This document shows positions 10,506-23,284 of a stretch of DNA of 64,000 bases, one piece after another. The DNA is taken from positions 23,712,977 through 23,776,976 of the forward strand of contig NW_004454163.1 in assembly GCF_000283155.1 (NCBI RefSeq). Direction: 5' to 3'. How positions within the stretch are numbered: position 1 is the first letter of the stretch; each line of letters begins with the position of its first letter. The DNA comes from Ceratotherium simum simum. Its lineage: Eukaryota > Chordata > Mammalia > Perissodactyla > Rhinocerotidae. Made by a program: the position numbers and the translations under genes. Below the pieces are notes generated by a model, which did not search any database, was not told where the DNA came from, and saw nothing but the letters and a program-made list of their open reading frames with translations.

Positions 10506-12830
10506 ACTAACCCATCTGCTCCCATCCCAATTTGTCCGAATCTAAATATAACCCAAGCGTCAATCTCTTTCTTCAAGACTTCTCTTCCTTTAGTATATGT
10601 AGGGAAAGATGGGTTTATCTCCTATTTCCTCTGGTTTATTCCTTGGTGGCACATGTTCTTGCTCATTTCTCTCAGCTTTGCCCTGGGGCTCTGTTTGCTT
10701 CATAGGCAGTCAGTGCCTGGACTCTACAACCGTTGTCCTCATGATATAATGTTGGCTTCAGCAGAATGGTGATACGGAGAAGGAAGCAGTATCTTTTACT
10801 GCTCTGTTACTTAATTCTTTACCATATCACCAACATGAAACATTACTGAAGGCATAAACTGGAGGTTATCTTAGTTTGGATGTAGGCTTAGTTGTGGAAA
10901 CAGAGACCCAATATTAATAAAGGCTTAACTATGATGGTAGTTTATTTCTCTACCATATATAAAAGTCCAAGCTGTAATGGCAGCTCTCCTTCATGACAGG
11001 AACAGGGGCCCAGACTTTCTCTACCTGGTTGCTCTGCCATTATGAGGCAGCTGCATGTAAGGTTCAAGGTGGTACACCATCATGTCTATGTCCCAGTGGA
11101 GTCTTTTAAAGGAACACCTGGAAATTGCACACATCACTTTCACAACTGTCCACTTGTCCAAAACTTAGTCATATGGTTTTATCTAGCTACACGGGCGGCT
11201 GGGGAATGTTGTCTATGTTCTGGGTGGCCAGGTAGCCAGCTTAAACTCAAAGGTTCTATTACTATGAAAAGAGGAGAATGAATATTGAGGGATAGTTAGC
11301 AATCTCTCCCTCAGAGGGAATTATAAAAAAGGAGAAAACTATGAAGCAGATAATAAATGTGGCTGTTCCTAGAGTCCAATAGAAAAGAGAAAACCATTAA
11401 AATTTCTTTGGGAGGGATGCTGTCCCAGAGCAGACATTGTCCAGTTACAATCTTTGCTTCCCTATTTCAAGTGTGCCTTCTTTCAGAGAGAGAGAGAGAG
11501 ATGTTAATGTACATCTTCCTTCTTGTAACGGAACTTGTAAAGGAAACTATGTACTCCCTTCCACAGTAGTTCTCACCCTCAGATCCCTTATCCAGCACTA
11601 TCCTTAGACACAATGATGTGCAGCCGTAGCTTTACCAAATTCTAAGTCATTCTATCTAGAATTACCTGCACGTGACAAGGGCAGAAAACCCAGGGTTGGC
11701 TTTTGTTGAGGTGAAGTTATGCCTCTTCATTCTCCAGCAGACCACCTGGGTAATTAATGGGGTATGTGTGTGCACTCACACACACAACACACACTCATAT
11801 CCCACTCACAGGGACAAAAGTTATTCTTAGATTTGATACAATTTAAGTTCAAATTAATGAAGAGAAATGCTTTTTAAAGGCCACAGTCTGCACAGTTGCC
11901 GCAGCCCACAGCACTGAGGGGGTCTTATGTTCTATGTGGAGCAGAGTGAGTTTCTCCTCATTCACGGGAGACTCATCACTCTTTTCAAGCACCAGGGCCG
12001 TCTATCCCTATGGACTACTGTGTAGCTATTGAAAGAAGCTTTGAAATTACACCCTTTCCCCTTTGGGTCAGATAAAAGCTTTACCCCGGATGTACTCCTG
12101 TCTCCCCAGACTAATCTATGAAGGCCATAATAAAACAAATTAGAAACATATTTGCTTCTTTTCAGAGTAAACCCTATTCTGTGAGTGTGGTAGTTAGAGT
12201 TGTATTTAATTATATTTGGTAAAATGTTCTCTTAACAGGTTGAGGATTCTCTGAGCTTGTGCACCCTCCAGCGATGCTTGTTTTTCTGGTTTGATGCTGT
12301 TTTCCTTGATAAGTCCTTTGCACTTGCTTCTCTCTACTTTGCCACCTCTGATCCCAGCTCTGCTCCAACTGAGGATGCATTACATCCTTCCTGCCGGCTG
12401 CTAAATAGTTACTTTTAACTAAAACCTTGACTTACCATTCCCCAACAGCTCTGTTCCACAAAAGTTCCCCTCCAGAACGGGAGCATGAGTATCTAAGGCA
12501 GAAATATATAGAAATATAGAGTTCCTAAGTGACCACCATTAAGATGAATATCTTTGTTTCTCTTTCCTTCCTCTTCTCTTCTTGCATCTTCCTTTCTAAG
12601 CAAAGGAGACATTTAACCACAATGAAGTTTTCAAAACTTAGGGATAATTGGCGTCTAAAAGATTACTTTATGTTATTAAAATTACAAATTGAACAGACAT
12701 CATAGAAGAGTGTTACAAATGCAGTCAGAGTGGTTTTTTGCTTCACATGAGCGGCTGTTTCCTTTTCAGAAGCAAAGTTGAAGTGAATGGCCACTCTGCC
12801 TGGCCCCTGGCAGCAGGTTCTGCATCCACA
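10506..12830. other. Unassigned sequence with one probable old interspersed repeat
   Basis: 10855-11290 (GGCTTAACTATGATGGTAGTTTATTTCTC ... AAACTTAGTCATATGGTTTTATCTAGC ... GGAATGTTGTCTATGTTCTGGGTGGCCA) closely resembles a sequence common in mammalian genomes, but I cannot name its family safely. Short (GA)n lies near 11487-11501 and CA-rich text at 11767-11795. The remainder to 12830 shows no gene. Confidence 0.4.
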
Positions 12831-13000
12831 AGTAGTTCTCAAACTGGCCATCCATTAGAGTCACTGGGGGGAGGTTAAACAATGCCAGTGTCCGAGGCTC
12901 CCTCCTGGGGCTTCTCAGTTAATTGGTCTTGAATGTGGCTTGGACCTCAATGTTTAATAGGTGATTTTAGGGTGCAGTCACCATCTGAAATCTGTTCTCA
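12831..13000 (+). mobile_element. MER5-like hAT-Charlie DNA transposon remnant
   Basis: AGTAGTTCTCAAACTGGCC, then ATTAGAGTCACTGGGGGGAGGTTAAACAATGCC match the left half of MER5. TTCTCAACCTTTTC near 12996 resembles the other inverted end. Non-coding, non-autonomous, long inactive. Confidence 0.75.
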
Positions 13001-15978
13001 ACCTTTTCATAGAGATATTTCCAGCAGGATGCAATTCTGAGTTAGTGACTTATTTAAAAGTTGTTCTAAAGCACTTGCGCCTGGCTGGTAGAGAGAATAA
13101 TTGGTGAGCAGCATTGAGGATCGGGTAGAATTAGAGATAAAGTTGAGAGTCCAAATCCTCTGGTCTGAAGTGAAGTGAGACACAGGTGCACTGTGGGGTG
13201 GGAGACAAGGTGACTGAGCCACGCAAGTGTGGGGTGAGGACACAGCTCAGTGAGGTAGATGAAGGAGGGAAAGAGTGAAGGGGTGGGCTTTGCTACTCCA
13301 GCCTTCTGAGGTAAAATTTTGACTGTAAAGATTTAGATTTACTATGTGCTTTGGAAAAGTGCACGGGAAAGGAGGAATCTCAAGTGCGGAAGTAGAATTA
13401 GAATTCCCTTCTCTTAAGCATCCCCTTTTCAGAGCTGCTTGGCTGGCCCTGTGTGCACTGAGGGGCTGGGATAAGGCAGGCTGGGCTAACCCTCCCTCCC
13501 CCAGCACTCTCCTCTCTCCGAGCTTTTCCACTGGGGTACCATGGACAGTTCCTACTCAACCTAGGGACATTTAAATTTGATCTGGTCTTTTAAATTTTCC
13601 TAAATCACTTTTTACAGCTTTGCCCCTTGGTTCCGTTAATCTCTACAATCCGGGGGTTTTAAGGGAGCTTTTTAAAATGAGACAGTTAGAAGTGGAGGAA
13701 AATGAGAGAAAATTCAAATTTTCACATTTGGAAACGTGGAGACATGGAACCAGCTGGTGGGATGCCTGGGTGAACAGTATTAGTATTGCTCCATTTACTC
13801 CTCAAAGGTAGTTTTGCTCTTTGTAGGCATTTATTTAGTGTTTTTCTGCATCTACTTGCTCTTCAATTATTGGTAAGATCTGATGTATGTCCAGATAGAA
13901 CAATATTAAATGTCTACATTTAGGTCATATTACATTTCTGCCTTATAATAGTCTGCTTCAATAGATCGTTTGTTTTTCATTTAAGTGCAATACAAACATT
14001 GAGTTTGGCCTTTCTCCAGTTTTTTCTGTTGGCCACTGGAGGCAATGGTGTGTAAAATTTATACTTGCCTGGGAGCCTTGTAGTTAAGTGTTCAGAGCAT
14101 TCTCTTTGAAAAATTACTTAATGTCTATTTTATAGGGTTGTCTTTTTTATTGCTATTTTTAAACTTATTACTATTATTTTGTTTTTTAAAAAAACTATTT
14201 TACAACATTAGAACAATTCAGATATTGAAATAAATAAAATAATATTGGATTATAACTCAAAGTATAAAATAAATACCAATATTGACACAAATACATGATT
14301 GATTAATAAATAAATGGAGGGAGACTAAACAAATCTCCTGTGTAGAGCATCTCAAATAATTCCAAATTCCAATCCACTTTTCAATCCCAGGTCAAAACCA
14401 AGTGTCTAATGGTAAACAAAACAAATATTAATTTCAAAAAACCCAGGACATACTAAAGAAGTCTTAACACCTAGTGATACTGAGTTAAACACTGGAGAGG
14501 TTAGGGATGTCGGAGGGAGACATTCAAAAAGCTTTAAAACAATGTGGATAACTTTCTGTCTTTGAAAAGGGGAGCCCTTGGAGTTCTTTCACCTTTGTTT
14601 TAAATGCTTTTTAAGGTTGTCATTCTGTAATACAGTGTTTTGGCCGATTCATTAGAGTCCTTTTATTTTTTCCCTTTTGCTTAGAAAAATGAGGCTGGAG
14701 TAGTTCTATTTTGCTGGCGTCAAGGAGAGTAGACTTTGACAAGTCCTTCTTCCTCTTCCTCCCCACCCTTACCCACCAGGATAAATTACTGAAATAATAG
14801 CTGATTGTTTTCTCTTGTTATTTCCCCTCCTTCCCTATTTGGGAAATATAACCTGGCCTAGTTTTTTTGGCTCAGAGATTTTTGAGGGATGGAAAGAAGA
14901 AGCAGCCCTTCCTCTCTTCCTTCTTTCCTTCTTTTTTTCCTTCCTTGGAAAACTTGATGATTTAAGAGCTAATGGGAATGTTGTATCAGGAGAAGGGAAA
15001 TAGAAAAAGCCTTTGAGGGTCTGGAGAAATCAAGGTGGAAGATTCTCTCCAAACTGATAAGAAGGAGCTTTGAGGTCTCATGGGAGTGGGAATAAATGCA
15101 TTGCTTTGGGACAATGGCTGAAGAAGAGGGAATACCCCAGAAAAATGGCAACTAGGGGAAGAGAGACCTTGGGCATGAGGACCACCAGACCAGGAAAAGC
15201 TCCGTAATGCCCATTCAGGGCAAGGAGACCAGGACTCCTGCCCTTGCAGGACCACTCTGGGCTTGGAGAATGAGGATGTTCACCCAAGGCTCTTCCTGCC
15301 TTTTCGACACTCCACGTGACCCCATTGATTCTGGTGCAACCAGGGAATGGAAGGGGTGCTCATCATGACTGGGATGAAAATGCAGGCTTGGTGCCATACT
15401 AAGTTGATTAAAAAGCAATAAAACAGCAATATTTCTTGAACACCTGAGCTTGTGGACTGAGATTCATAACTGCTACACTAGAATTAATTCATGGCTAATT
15501 GATTTGAGGGGAAAATATTGATCTTTCACACCAAAGCAAATGTCTTAGTAAGCCCCAACAAAAGCAGAAACGGCATGTAGCTTCTTATATTAAGGGAGAA
15601 GAAAAGTAAAAAATGTCAGTAAATATATAGGGTTTGTTTTTCGATATAACCTCAGGGTTCAAAAGCCTTACCTAGAGTTTCTTTTAGATAATATGCACAT
15701 TTTGAAATTCTAAAGGTTTTGGAGTCATTTTGGGCAAAGTTCTGGGCGTGAGCGGAGTGGGAGTCATTGACTTTACTTTCCAGCTGTCCTTTTCCTTCCA
15801 CATCAGAATAACACACTTTCTCATTTGAGGAAAGAGCCCAGGGCTGGAAATCAGGACCCTGGATTCCAAACCGTGGCCTCGGATAAGCCATTTTACTCCT
15901 GAATACACACACTGAGGGGCTCAGATTACCTGAGGGTCCACCAGTTGTGGGGGTTGAGGGTGGGGAGCCGGTTGTGGG
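13001..15978. other. Large unassigned stretch
   Basis: About 3 kb with no recognised gene and few repeat signatures. 13000-13580 and 15080-15420 are of moderate GC with several short overlapping open frames on both strands. These have no consistent frame, no paralogue I recognise and no exon boundaries. 14100-14330 is very AT-rich. A TC-rich run (CTCTCTTCCTTCTTTCCTTC) lies at about 14910-14945. Confidence 0.4.
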
Positions 15979-16210
15979 GAAGGTGTAGTGCAAAGAACAC
16001 TGGGCTTGCTCTAAGGACCATGATTCAAAGTTTGGCATTTAATACTTACTAGCTCTTATTACCTTTGGCAAATTATTTAATTTTTCTCTACCTCAGTTTC
16101 CTAAACTGGAAAATGTTGATAATTTTTTTTTTGCGAGGACAAAACACAATGGTATATGGGGAGTGCTTTGTAAATCATAAAGTACTACACAAATTTAAGG
16201 CTTTATTAGA
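15979..16210 (+). repeat. MIR SINE
   Basis: AGGTGTAGTGCAAAGAACACTGGGC at the tRNA-like head, then TACTTACTAGCTCTTATTACC, then CTCTACCTCAGTTTCCTAAACTGGAAAATG, then 'GCTTTGTAAATCATAAAGTAC': nearly full-length MIR with an oligo-T insertion in the middle. Confidence 0.8.
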
Positions 16211-17341
16211 AATCAATCAACAGAGATTTGGGGAGCCTGAAATATGGTTCTTGGGTCTGGAGGAAAAATGCAAAGGAGCCCAACATGACTTCAGGTCTGA
16301 GCTAACTTTCAGTTCAGGTGAGGAAGGACTAACATACACGAAACAATTAGAGGAAACGTAGTAAGACAATTTTTTCAGAAACATTGTTTTATTTCATTTA
16401 AAATGAGAATATCTAAGACAATCTGTTCACTGTTGGAGCCATCAGTGAAGACAATATCCCAGGAAGACCAGGATTTTCCTTTGTGCTAAGGATTCTCCAG
16501 AGTGATAATATTGGGAACGTGAGTTGTAAACTCACATATAAGAAGAGGAAAATAAAATTAGACAATTAGAAGAGGAAAATAAAAAAAAAATGAAGAAAAA
16601 GGAAAGAACAGAATGAGCTCTTGAAAAGACAGAGTAGAAAAACAACATATGTCAGATTTATTTTAACACAACTCACCTGAATTCCATGCATATTGTGAAC
16701 AGTTTTTACTGAGATATTTGAATTTCCAGAGAATCTTTTTTATTTCTATTAGTACAACCTTTCATTTTTTAATTTTAAATCATGTATTTGCATGTCCAGA
16801 TACCTATCCTTAGGGCAAAAGTGGCTACCTATGTACTTAAAAATAAATATTTGTACAGCAAACACGTTGAATGAAAAATATTAGGTCTTTGGGCAGAGGA
16901 TTCTACTCATGATTAATTCCTCTTTGTTAAACAAACTCACAAGTAACTATAAATAATTTTGAAAAAATATAGACAGCTGTAGTAAAGCTATTATATGAGC
17001 AACAATAATAAAATTTTACAGTTGTGGTGGTTGGGTGTTTTGTCTCTCCATTAAGCTCTACACACTTCAAACATTTAGGGAACCTTTTGAGGAATGAGGA
17101 AGAAATTAGGGAACACCTAATGGTAATTATATTAAATTGTCAACACCTATTTGATTGTGATACTAAAAAAACATTACGATACTAGGTGGCAAGTTTAGAC
17201 CGAGAAACTGGAGCTTGCTCAAGGAGAGCTAGACAGACTTTCAGAAAATTTGAGAAGTCTGGCAGTAAAAATTACTAATGTGTAGTTGCTTCCTAAATAC
17301 AAAAAAAAAAACAAAACAGTTTTATCTCCTATCTTTCTCCT
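16211..17341. other. Unassigned AT-rich sequence
   Basis: No gene or repeat recognised. A short local duplication (AAGAGGAAAATAAAATTAGACAATTAG then GAAGAGGAAAATAAAA) is visible at about 16543-16585. Confidence 0.4.
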
Positions 17342-17432
17342 TTTTACCTTCCTTCCTTCCTTCTTTCCTTCCACCCCCCCTTCATCCTTCCCTCCTTTCT
17401 CCTTCCCTTCCTTCTTTTCCCCTCTATTTCTT
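17342..17432 (+). repeat. (TTCC)n/CT-rich low-complexity tract
   Basis: CCTTCCTTCCTTCCTTCTTTCC followed by a C-run and CCTTCCCTCCTTTCTCC. Polypyrimidine, imperfect. The small open frame over it encodes Phe/Pro/Ser low complexity and is not a gene. Confidence 0.9.
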
Positions 17433-17434
17433 CC

Positions 17435-17560
17435 TTTAGCACATATTTATTGTCTATTGTATCCCAGTCATTGTTCCAGGCACTCAGAGTGCAACAAGAC
17501 ACACGTGATCAAGACAGATGGGGTTCCTGCCCTCCTGGGGCTTACATTCTAATTTGTATC
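17435..17560 (-). repeat. LINE L2 3'-end fragment
   Basis: CCCAGTCATTGTTCCAGGCACTCAGAGTGCAACAAGACA, then GGGGTTCCTGCCCTCCTGGGGCTTACATTCTA is a good antisense L2 3' end. Confidence 0.75.
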
Positions 17561-17599
17561 TCACCAATGTTGTTCGCATTTTCGTCATTTTTACTGCCA

Positions 17600-17900
17600 T
17601 CCCTCATTAATAAATTTGGGCTATTGTAACTAGACTTCTAACTGCTTTCCTGGACTTCTGCTTTCTCCTTCTATTCTGTTTAGCGTACTGCTACCAAACA
17701 GATCTTTCTAGTATGTTGCTTAGCTGAAGTCGCCATACAGTGAGGGCCAGAAGACTATCTACCCCATATGGTTCAATGAAACTTGCAGGTAAAGACTTAG
17801 CACAGTAAGTTCCCATTAAATATGGTCCATGTGGTTATTCCAGAGCCTCCACTGGCTTCTCCCTCTCCACTAGGGAAAGGTTAGCCTTTCATCCATCACT
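17600..17900 (+). repeat. LINE L2 fragment
   Basis: CTAACTGCTTTCCTGGACTTCTGC, then GCTACCAAACAGATCTTTCTAG, then CCTCCACTGGCTTCTCCCTCTCC follow the sense L2 order. Diverged. Confidence 0.55.
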
Positions 17901-18186
17901 TGTGCTGCTCCAAGATTTTGTTCAGGTCTTGACGTGTACCATGTTAGTGCGTGTGCATGCATGCATGCATTCTGTTTGGTTTACAGCTTATGGTGTAGTT
18001 AGGTTCAGGTTAGGTTTATGATACACACACAAAAATGATTCCATTCTCAAAGAGATGATCCTTTGTGGATAACTGGGAGACAGTATTTGTCTACAGAACC
18101 TTTCAGTATTTCAGATTCTACTCTGTCAACCTATGCTCAGACTGTCCATAAATGGGTTATTGTTATTGCTACTGAGTTATGCTGAT

Positions 18187-18439
18187 TTTTTTTTTTTTTT
18201 TTTGCTGAGGAAGATGTGCCCTGAGCTAACATCTGTTGCCAATCTTCCTCTTTTTTTTGCTTGAGGAAGATTAGCCCTGAGCTAACATCTGTGCCAATCT
18301 TCCTCCATTTTGTATGTGGTCGCCACCACAGCATGGCTTGATAAGTGGTGTAGGTCCGTGCCCAGGATCCAAACCCATGAACCCGGGCTACTGAAGCAGA
18401 ACGTGCCACACTTAACCACTATGCCACAGGGCCAACTCC
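18187..18439 (-). repeat. ERE SINE with target-site duplication
   Basis: Oligo-T (18186-18203) is followed by two tandem GAGGAAGAT...GCCCTGAGCTAACATCTG units, TTTGTATGTGG, CCACAGCATGGCTTGA, and the B-box complement CAGGATCCAAACCC. It ends in TTAACCACTATGCCACAGGGCCAACTCC. Flanking duplication TATGCTGAT at 18178-18186 and 18440-18448. Loss of most CpGs indicates an older copy. The open frame at 18137-18409 (minus) is a translation of the SINE. Confidence 0.95.
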
Positions 18440-18449
18440 TATGCTGATA

Positions 18450-19010
18450 ATTTTTATGTGTCTAAAACAGAACTCATAGTTTGCCCTCCCTAACTTGCCT
18501 CTCCCTCTCCCCTTTTGCTGTGCTTCCCACAATGGTAAGTGGCACTGCCAGGCACCCACTTGCTGAGTCCAGAGACCCTGGAGTTATCCTTGACTTCTTT
18601 CTTTCCCTACTCCCCATGCTGAGCTCCTAAAGAAAGCTTCGGGGGCTCTAATCTCTAAGCCCAATCCCCCTTCCCTGCTCTGGTCCAAAGCATCATCTCC
18701 TCGGCCTGGGTGCCCACAGAGTCTCCTACCTTGACATCTTGCTGCTACTCTGCAAGAGTGATCAGAGTGATTCTTCTGAAACATAAATTATGCTAAAAAC
18801 CTGAGTCCCTCGCTCCCCCAGTGACTTCTCGCCACCCTTGGAATCAGCGCAGATACCTTACAGAGGCCCTCCCTGACCGCGCTCCTGACCATGTCTTTAA
18901 TTTCATTTTCGACCCCTGTCACCTCTTGCTCACAGCCCTCCAGCCACACTGGCCTTTTTACTGTTCTCTGATTCACTGGGCATGCTGTCTCCTCAGGGAC
19001 TTAACCTCCT
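18450..19010 (+). repeat. LINE L2 fragment
   Basis: CTAAAACAGAACTCATAGTTTGCCCTCCC, GACCCTGGAGTTATCCTTGACTTC, CAAGAGTGATCAGAGTGATTC and CCCTCCAGCCACACTGGCC follow the sense L2 ORF2 C-terminal/3' order. Frames are interrupted. Confidence 0.75.
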
Positions 19011-19014
19011 GAAG

Positions 19015-19165
19015 CTTCAGTTTCCTTTGTACAAAGAGGGTATTTATATAGTTGACAGTTTCCGTCTCATGATGCTTGGAAAGATTACAATGGATTATGC
19101 TTGTAAAGTGCGGGACACTGTGCCTGGCATATAGTAATTTCTCAATAAATTTTTACCATTACCTC
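19015..19165 (+). repeat. MIR SINE, 3' half
   Basis: GCTTCAGTTTCCTTTGTACAAAGAGG, then GATTATGCTTGTAAAGTGCGGGACACTGTGCCTGGCATATAGTAATTTCTCAATAAA. Good sense MIR 3' half. Confidence 0.85.
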
Positions 19166-19189
19166 TTTTAATACCAGTCTCAATTTTCC

Positions 19190-19650
19190 AGCTGTCCTAG
19201 ATGCCCCACTGGCAAATCAAACTCAGTATTTCCATCCTGAACTCACAAACCCTGCCTTACAAACCAGCTCTTTTTCTCAGCATTCCTATTCCAGTTGAGG
19301 CCATCACCATTTTTCTAGATCCCTGTCCTCAAACCTCTGTCCTCACCAACTCCTTCCTCACCCTTGCTCAGATCTCACCTCTAACCAGTCACCAAGTTCT
19401 GTTGATTCTACTTCCGAAAATATCCATTTATCTCCCTCTTTCCTTTCTCAATGCCGCCACATTAAACTCTCATAGTAACTTCCTAACTGATCATCCTGCT
19501 TTCAGTCTGTCCTTTCTAAACGATCCTGTACTCCACTCTCAGCTTCCTACAGCCCAGCTTAGCCCCGGCCAAGCCACTCCTGGGCTCAGAAATCTTCAAA
19601 GTTTTTCCATCACTGCAGAAGAAAGGCTCTGTGACCTGGCCTGTTATTGA
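19190..19650 (+). repeat. LINE L2-like fragment
   Basis: CT-rich sense text with CACCAAGTTCTGTTGATTCTACTTCCG and TAGTAACTTCCTAACTGATCATCCTGC resembles L2. The 149-residue open frame at 19201-19650 is Ser/Leu/Pro-rich, has no domain and lies wholly in this relic. Confidence 0.55.
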
Positions 19651-19659
19651 AGGCCTTTG

Positions 19660-20165
19660 CATTGCCAGGGTTCTCCAGAGAAACAGAACCAATAGGCTGT
19701 ATACTTGTATATATATGGAAGGAGATTTATTTTACAGAATTAGCTCACATAATAAGAGACTGGCAAGTCTAAAATCTGCAGAGTGGGCTGGCAGGCTGCT
19801 GATGTTGTGGTTCTGGTGGGGAGGCTGGCAGGCTGGAGACACGGGAGAGCTGATGTTCCAGTTTGAGTCCAAAGGTATTCTGCTGTAGAAATAGGAAGAG
19901 CTGATGTTGCAGATGAAGTCTGAAGGGAGTGTGCTGGAAAATTCTCTCTTGTTCACGGGAGGCTGATCTTTTTTGTTCTATTCAGGGCTTCAACTGATTG
20001 GATGAGACCCACCCACATTATGGAGAGCAATCTGCTTTACTCAAAGTTTACTGATTTAAATGCTAATCTCATCCCAAAACACCCTTACCGAAACATCCAG
20101 AATGATGTTTGACCAAATATCTGGACAACCCGTGGCCCAGCCAAGTTGACACATAAAATTAAAAG
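19660..20165 (-). repeat. LTR-like mammalian interspersed repeat
   Basis: The minus strand runs from TTTTATGTGTCAACTTGGCTGG through a GCCTGAA-type block (plus strand ATTCAGGGCTTCAACTGATTGGATGAGACCCACCCACATTATGG) to TGTTTCTCTGGAGAACCCTGG, with AATAAA complement (TTTATT) near 19726. I know this as a very common mammalian repeat with LTR-like ends but cannot name the family with certainty. No coding region. Confidence 0.55.
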
Positions 20166-20464
20166 CCAGTGTCTTAACCATCTCCCTCTGTACAGGCTAC
20201 ACACACTCTACTTACAACTCCTACTTAGCACATTTTGAAGTTTAAATCAGCTACTTTCTGAGCTTCATTTTTTTAAGTAAGTAAAACATAGTTAAAATAA
20301 TTAATTGTGCATAGAGGAATTTAGAACACTTGTTGGCCTCTGTCCTTTTCATTTCTGTTTCCAGGTAGCAGAGGCTGCTGGGTATGAACAGCCCCATAGT
20401 CACTAGAAAACCCCTTGAAACGCTGAACCCCATAGCAATCCAGCAAATAAAAAAAAAAAATGAC
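20166..20464. other. Unassigned sequence
   Basis: AT-rich, with an A-run at 20449-20460. Open frames on both strands are short and unsupported. Confidence 0.35.
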
Positions 20465-20625
20465 ACATCATTTATTGAGCTGAACTGCGTACTAGGGCTA
20501 CACCAAATAGCCCTGAATGATGGCTTGTCTTCTTCCCATTTTGCAGCTCATGGAGACTGGGAGGGTTTAAGTAACTTTCCTGAAGACATGCTGTAAATGG
20601 CTAAACAGGGATTCATCCTGGGAAA
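20465..20625 (-). repeat. MIR SINE
   Basis: CATCATTTATTGAGCTGAACTGCGTACTAGGGC, then CATTTTGCAGCTCATGGAGACTGGGAGGGTTTAAGTAACTTTCC matches antisense MIR. Confidence 0.65.
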
Positions 20626-20654
20626 TTAGAAAAAGCAAAAACCAAAAAACACCT

Positions 20655-20775
20655 AGATCTGTCCCCACCCCCGAGAGATTCTAATTTAAGAAGTGGGTCC
20701 TGGGGGTCTGCACTTTTAATAAACTCCGCAGGAGATTCTGATGTGTAGACTGCTTTTTGAGAAACACTGGCCAAG
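20655..20775 (-). mobile_element. MER5-like hAT-Charlie remnant
   Basis: CCCCGAGAGATTCTAATTTAAGAAGTGGGTCC, then CCGCAGGAGATTCTGATGTGTAGACTGCTTTTTGAGAAACACTGG: the MER5 right half ending in its inverted end. Confidence 0.75.
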
Positions 20776-23284
20776 GTGAACGAACTGTGAGCACAAGGAA
20801 ATGGCTCCCAGACGCAGCACTGCTGTGGATTGGTGTTTGGCTCTCTCAAACCAGCCATTTGGTATTTCAGGTACATTGAAAGGAGGACAATAAAATTCAG
20901 TTAATGGGGCTCATACAGGAGTCATTTAGCGCAATGCAAGGAGCACACTTCTCAAGTGGGCAGAGATGGGCTAGCTCACAATAGAGAGGGCTTGAAATGA
21001 TTAGAAAGAAATGCCCTAAGCTGAAGATCAGTTAAGAAGTGGATTTAACTGGGTTACCTAGACATGTCAGGATTCCATGTTCCTGCAAAGAGAGAATCCA
21101 GTGTCAGCTCAACCGCACTTGGAAGAGATCTGGGACAGACCATTACCTCTGTCCACGGAGGAAAGTATAGCACATAAGTGAGGACTCCTTGTTTTCAGTT
21201 TAAGGAGAAAATAGCCCACCTTGGTTCTGAATAAGCAGTAGGAGGTATTTGAGTGTGATTTCTGGAGAATGCAAACTGTCACAAAAATAAATTACAAGCA
21301 GTGACCCAAAATGAGCTTTGAGCAAATTTGTAACGACAAGCTAAGTGTTTTCTGCCTGTTGTAATAAGGGTCCTAATACAAGATCAAACCACCCAAGAGC
21401 AGAACTGAGCCTCACAGGAAGAAAACATTTACAGAACCCAGAAAAGGAGGAGCCCAGAATGCCCAAGAGCAGAGATCTTGTCTTGGTTATTTCTCACCAG
21501 GAACTAGACACTTTGAATCACATTCATACTTTATATATATATATATCAGTAGAATATAAGTTAACTGCATTGTAATTGTATATATTTAACATCCTAGGGT
21601 AGCATATTTCCAATTATCCCATATAATCCATTTGTAGTCTTCATAAAACTCTGAGTTTGAGTCCCTCCAAGTATTGTGGCTGGACAACTTCATTGAGTGG
21701 GTCTAAACATTAAAAATGTTATAATACAAAAAATATAAAAAGTGAAAATGCCTTCTTAGTAATTGCTTCATTTCATTTAAAAAAGTACAAAGAAAAAAGA
21801 ATTGTAGAAAGTAGGCATTGTTTATCTCAAGTAAGGAAAACAGAAAACCCAGATGGGGACTATAAAATACAAAGTGAATTTCAAAGTTTACCTACAGCAA
21901 TTACGTAAATTGCATCCTAAATAATCATATTTTCCATTTTACAAACAGTATATATTTACAAGCTCTGAAGTGAATGAAGTTACAGAATATGCATTCAGCT
22001 TTTTTAAAATAAAGGCAGGATGACAGATTCTACAAAGCAGAATTTTTAGCAATACCACGGAATTCTAATACTGGTTTTTGTATATCAGGGATTTTTTTTG
22101 GCAACAAAGAGCACCATGAGACAGGAACATATTGAGGAATTCATCTATAAACTGACTGTAGTCTTGTAAATGCTAAATACTTACTTAAGGTATTTGATAT
22201 TTCATAGAGCTAGTGAAAGGATTTGCTCTCTTTCTTTCTCTAGTTTCTTTCATTCTATTCCTGCACTAGGCCAGTTCCTCAGAAATCAAAACTTGCCAGG
22301 CCATATTATCTTTTATTTTTCTCTATTTCCAGAAATATTCTTCCTGCATTAATGGTTAATGCTATATCATCTTTTTTTAAATAGAAGACAGATAAAAAAA
22401 TTCATTTGAAGAATGAGTCAGAATAATTGCAAAACTGTAGTCAAAGATATTTTCTTTTCTTTTATTCCATGAGTCTATTAGAAGGATTGAAATGATGCTT
22501 GCTTTTCTTAAAAGGTAATATATGTGTTCTACCAAGTCGAGGGCCTGGCATAGAGTGGACACTCATTCATGGTAGTAATTTTTTAAAAATCCCTTTTAAG
22601 ACTTATTGCCAGAAACATATCTGACTCTTCTAAGAAACCTGTTTGCTTTTTAATGAAATGAACAATAAGAATTATATATTCTCACTTGTTTAACTATTTT
22701 ACATACCTGACAGAAACTCAAAACTAAATTTAGGGCTGAACTTCAATAATTATCTTATTCTAGATGCTTAACACATCTATTTTGAGTCATTTTACAATAT
22801 AAAAAATTAGCTGTCATTTTATTTGGGTTTTAACATTCTGATCAACTTCAACTGGTTTTTGGAAGGAGATGAGGATAAGGAAAACAAAACAAGAACAAGA
22901 AAGGATGTTGGAAGGCCTCCAACTACTGGGACTTTTCATAGACATTAGGATGTATCCAAGCAAAATATAGAATATTTATGTCTTAAAAATAATATCAGTG
23001 TAGATGCCAATGACATGTATAATTTATTTTTCTATTTTAATGTTGAATGTTTGAAATATCACAGGAAAAATAGTCTGGATAACTGATTCATGCCCCACTT
23101 AAAAAACAAAACAAAACAAAAAACCAATGTTTTACAAAATTAGGAAATTTTCTGTTTTCTAAAGAGAATTCTGAGAGAAGCAAAAATATTAATTTGTGCC
23201 TTGTTTCAACAATTCAAAGCATCATACTATATACATGGGTATATGGACAGAATTTGACACGCCTGCGCTCTGATGGCGTTGTCA
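20776..23284. other. Large unassigned stretch
   Basis: About 2.5 kb without a supported gene. 20880-21310 is of ordinary composition; 21540-23230 is AT-rich. A short (TA)n run is at 21532-21546, an (AAAAC)n run at 23100-23123, and a weak MIR-like tail (GGGCCTGGCATAGAGTGGACACTCA) at 22541-22565. Confidence 0.4.

Noticed and set aside
10452..10772. 106-codon plus-strand frame with hydrophobic C-terminal half
   Set aside because: The first third is the end of an antisense MIR; the hydrophobic part is TC-rich and unsupported.
19201..19650. 149-codon plus-strand open frame
   Set aside because: Lies in an L2-like CT-rich relic, no domain or exon signals.
21532..21546. TATA-like run as a core promoter
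   Set aside because: A short (TA)n repeat without other promoter elements or a downstream gene.
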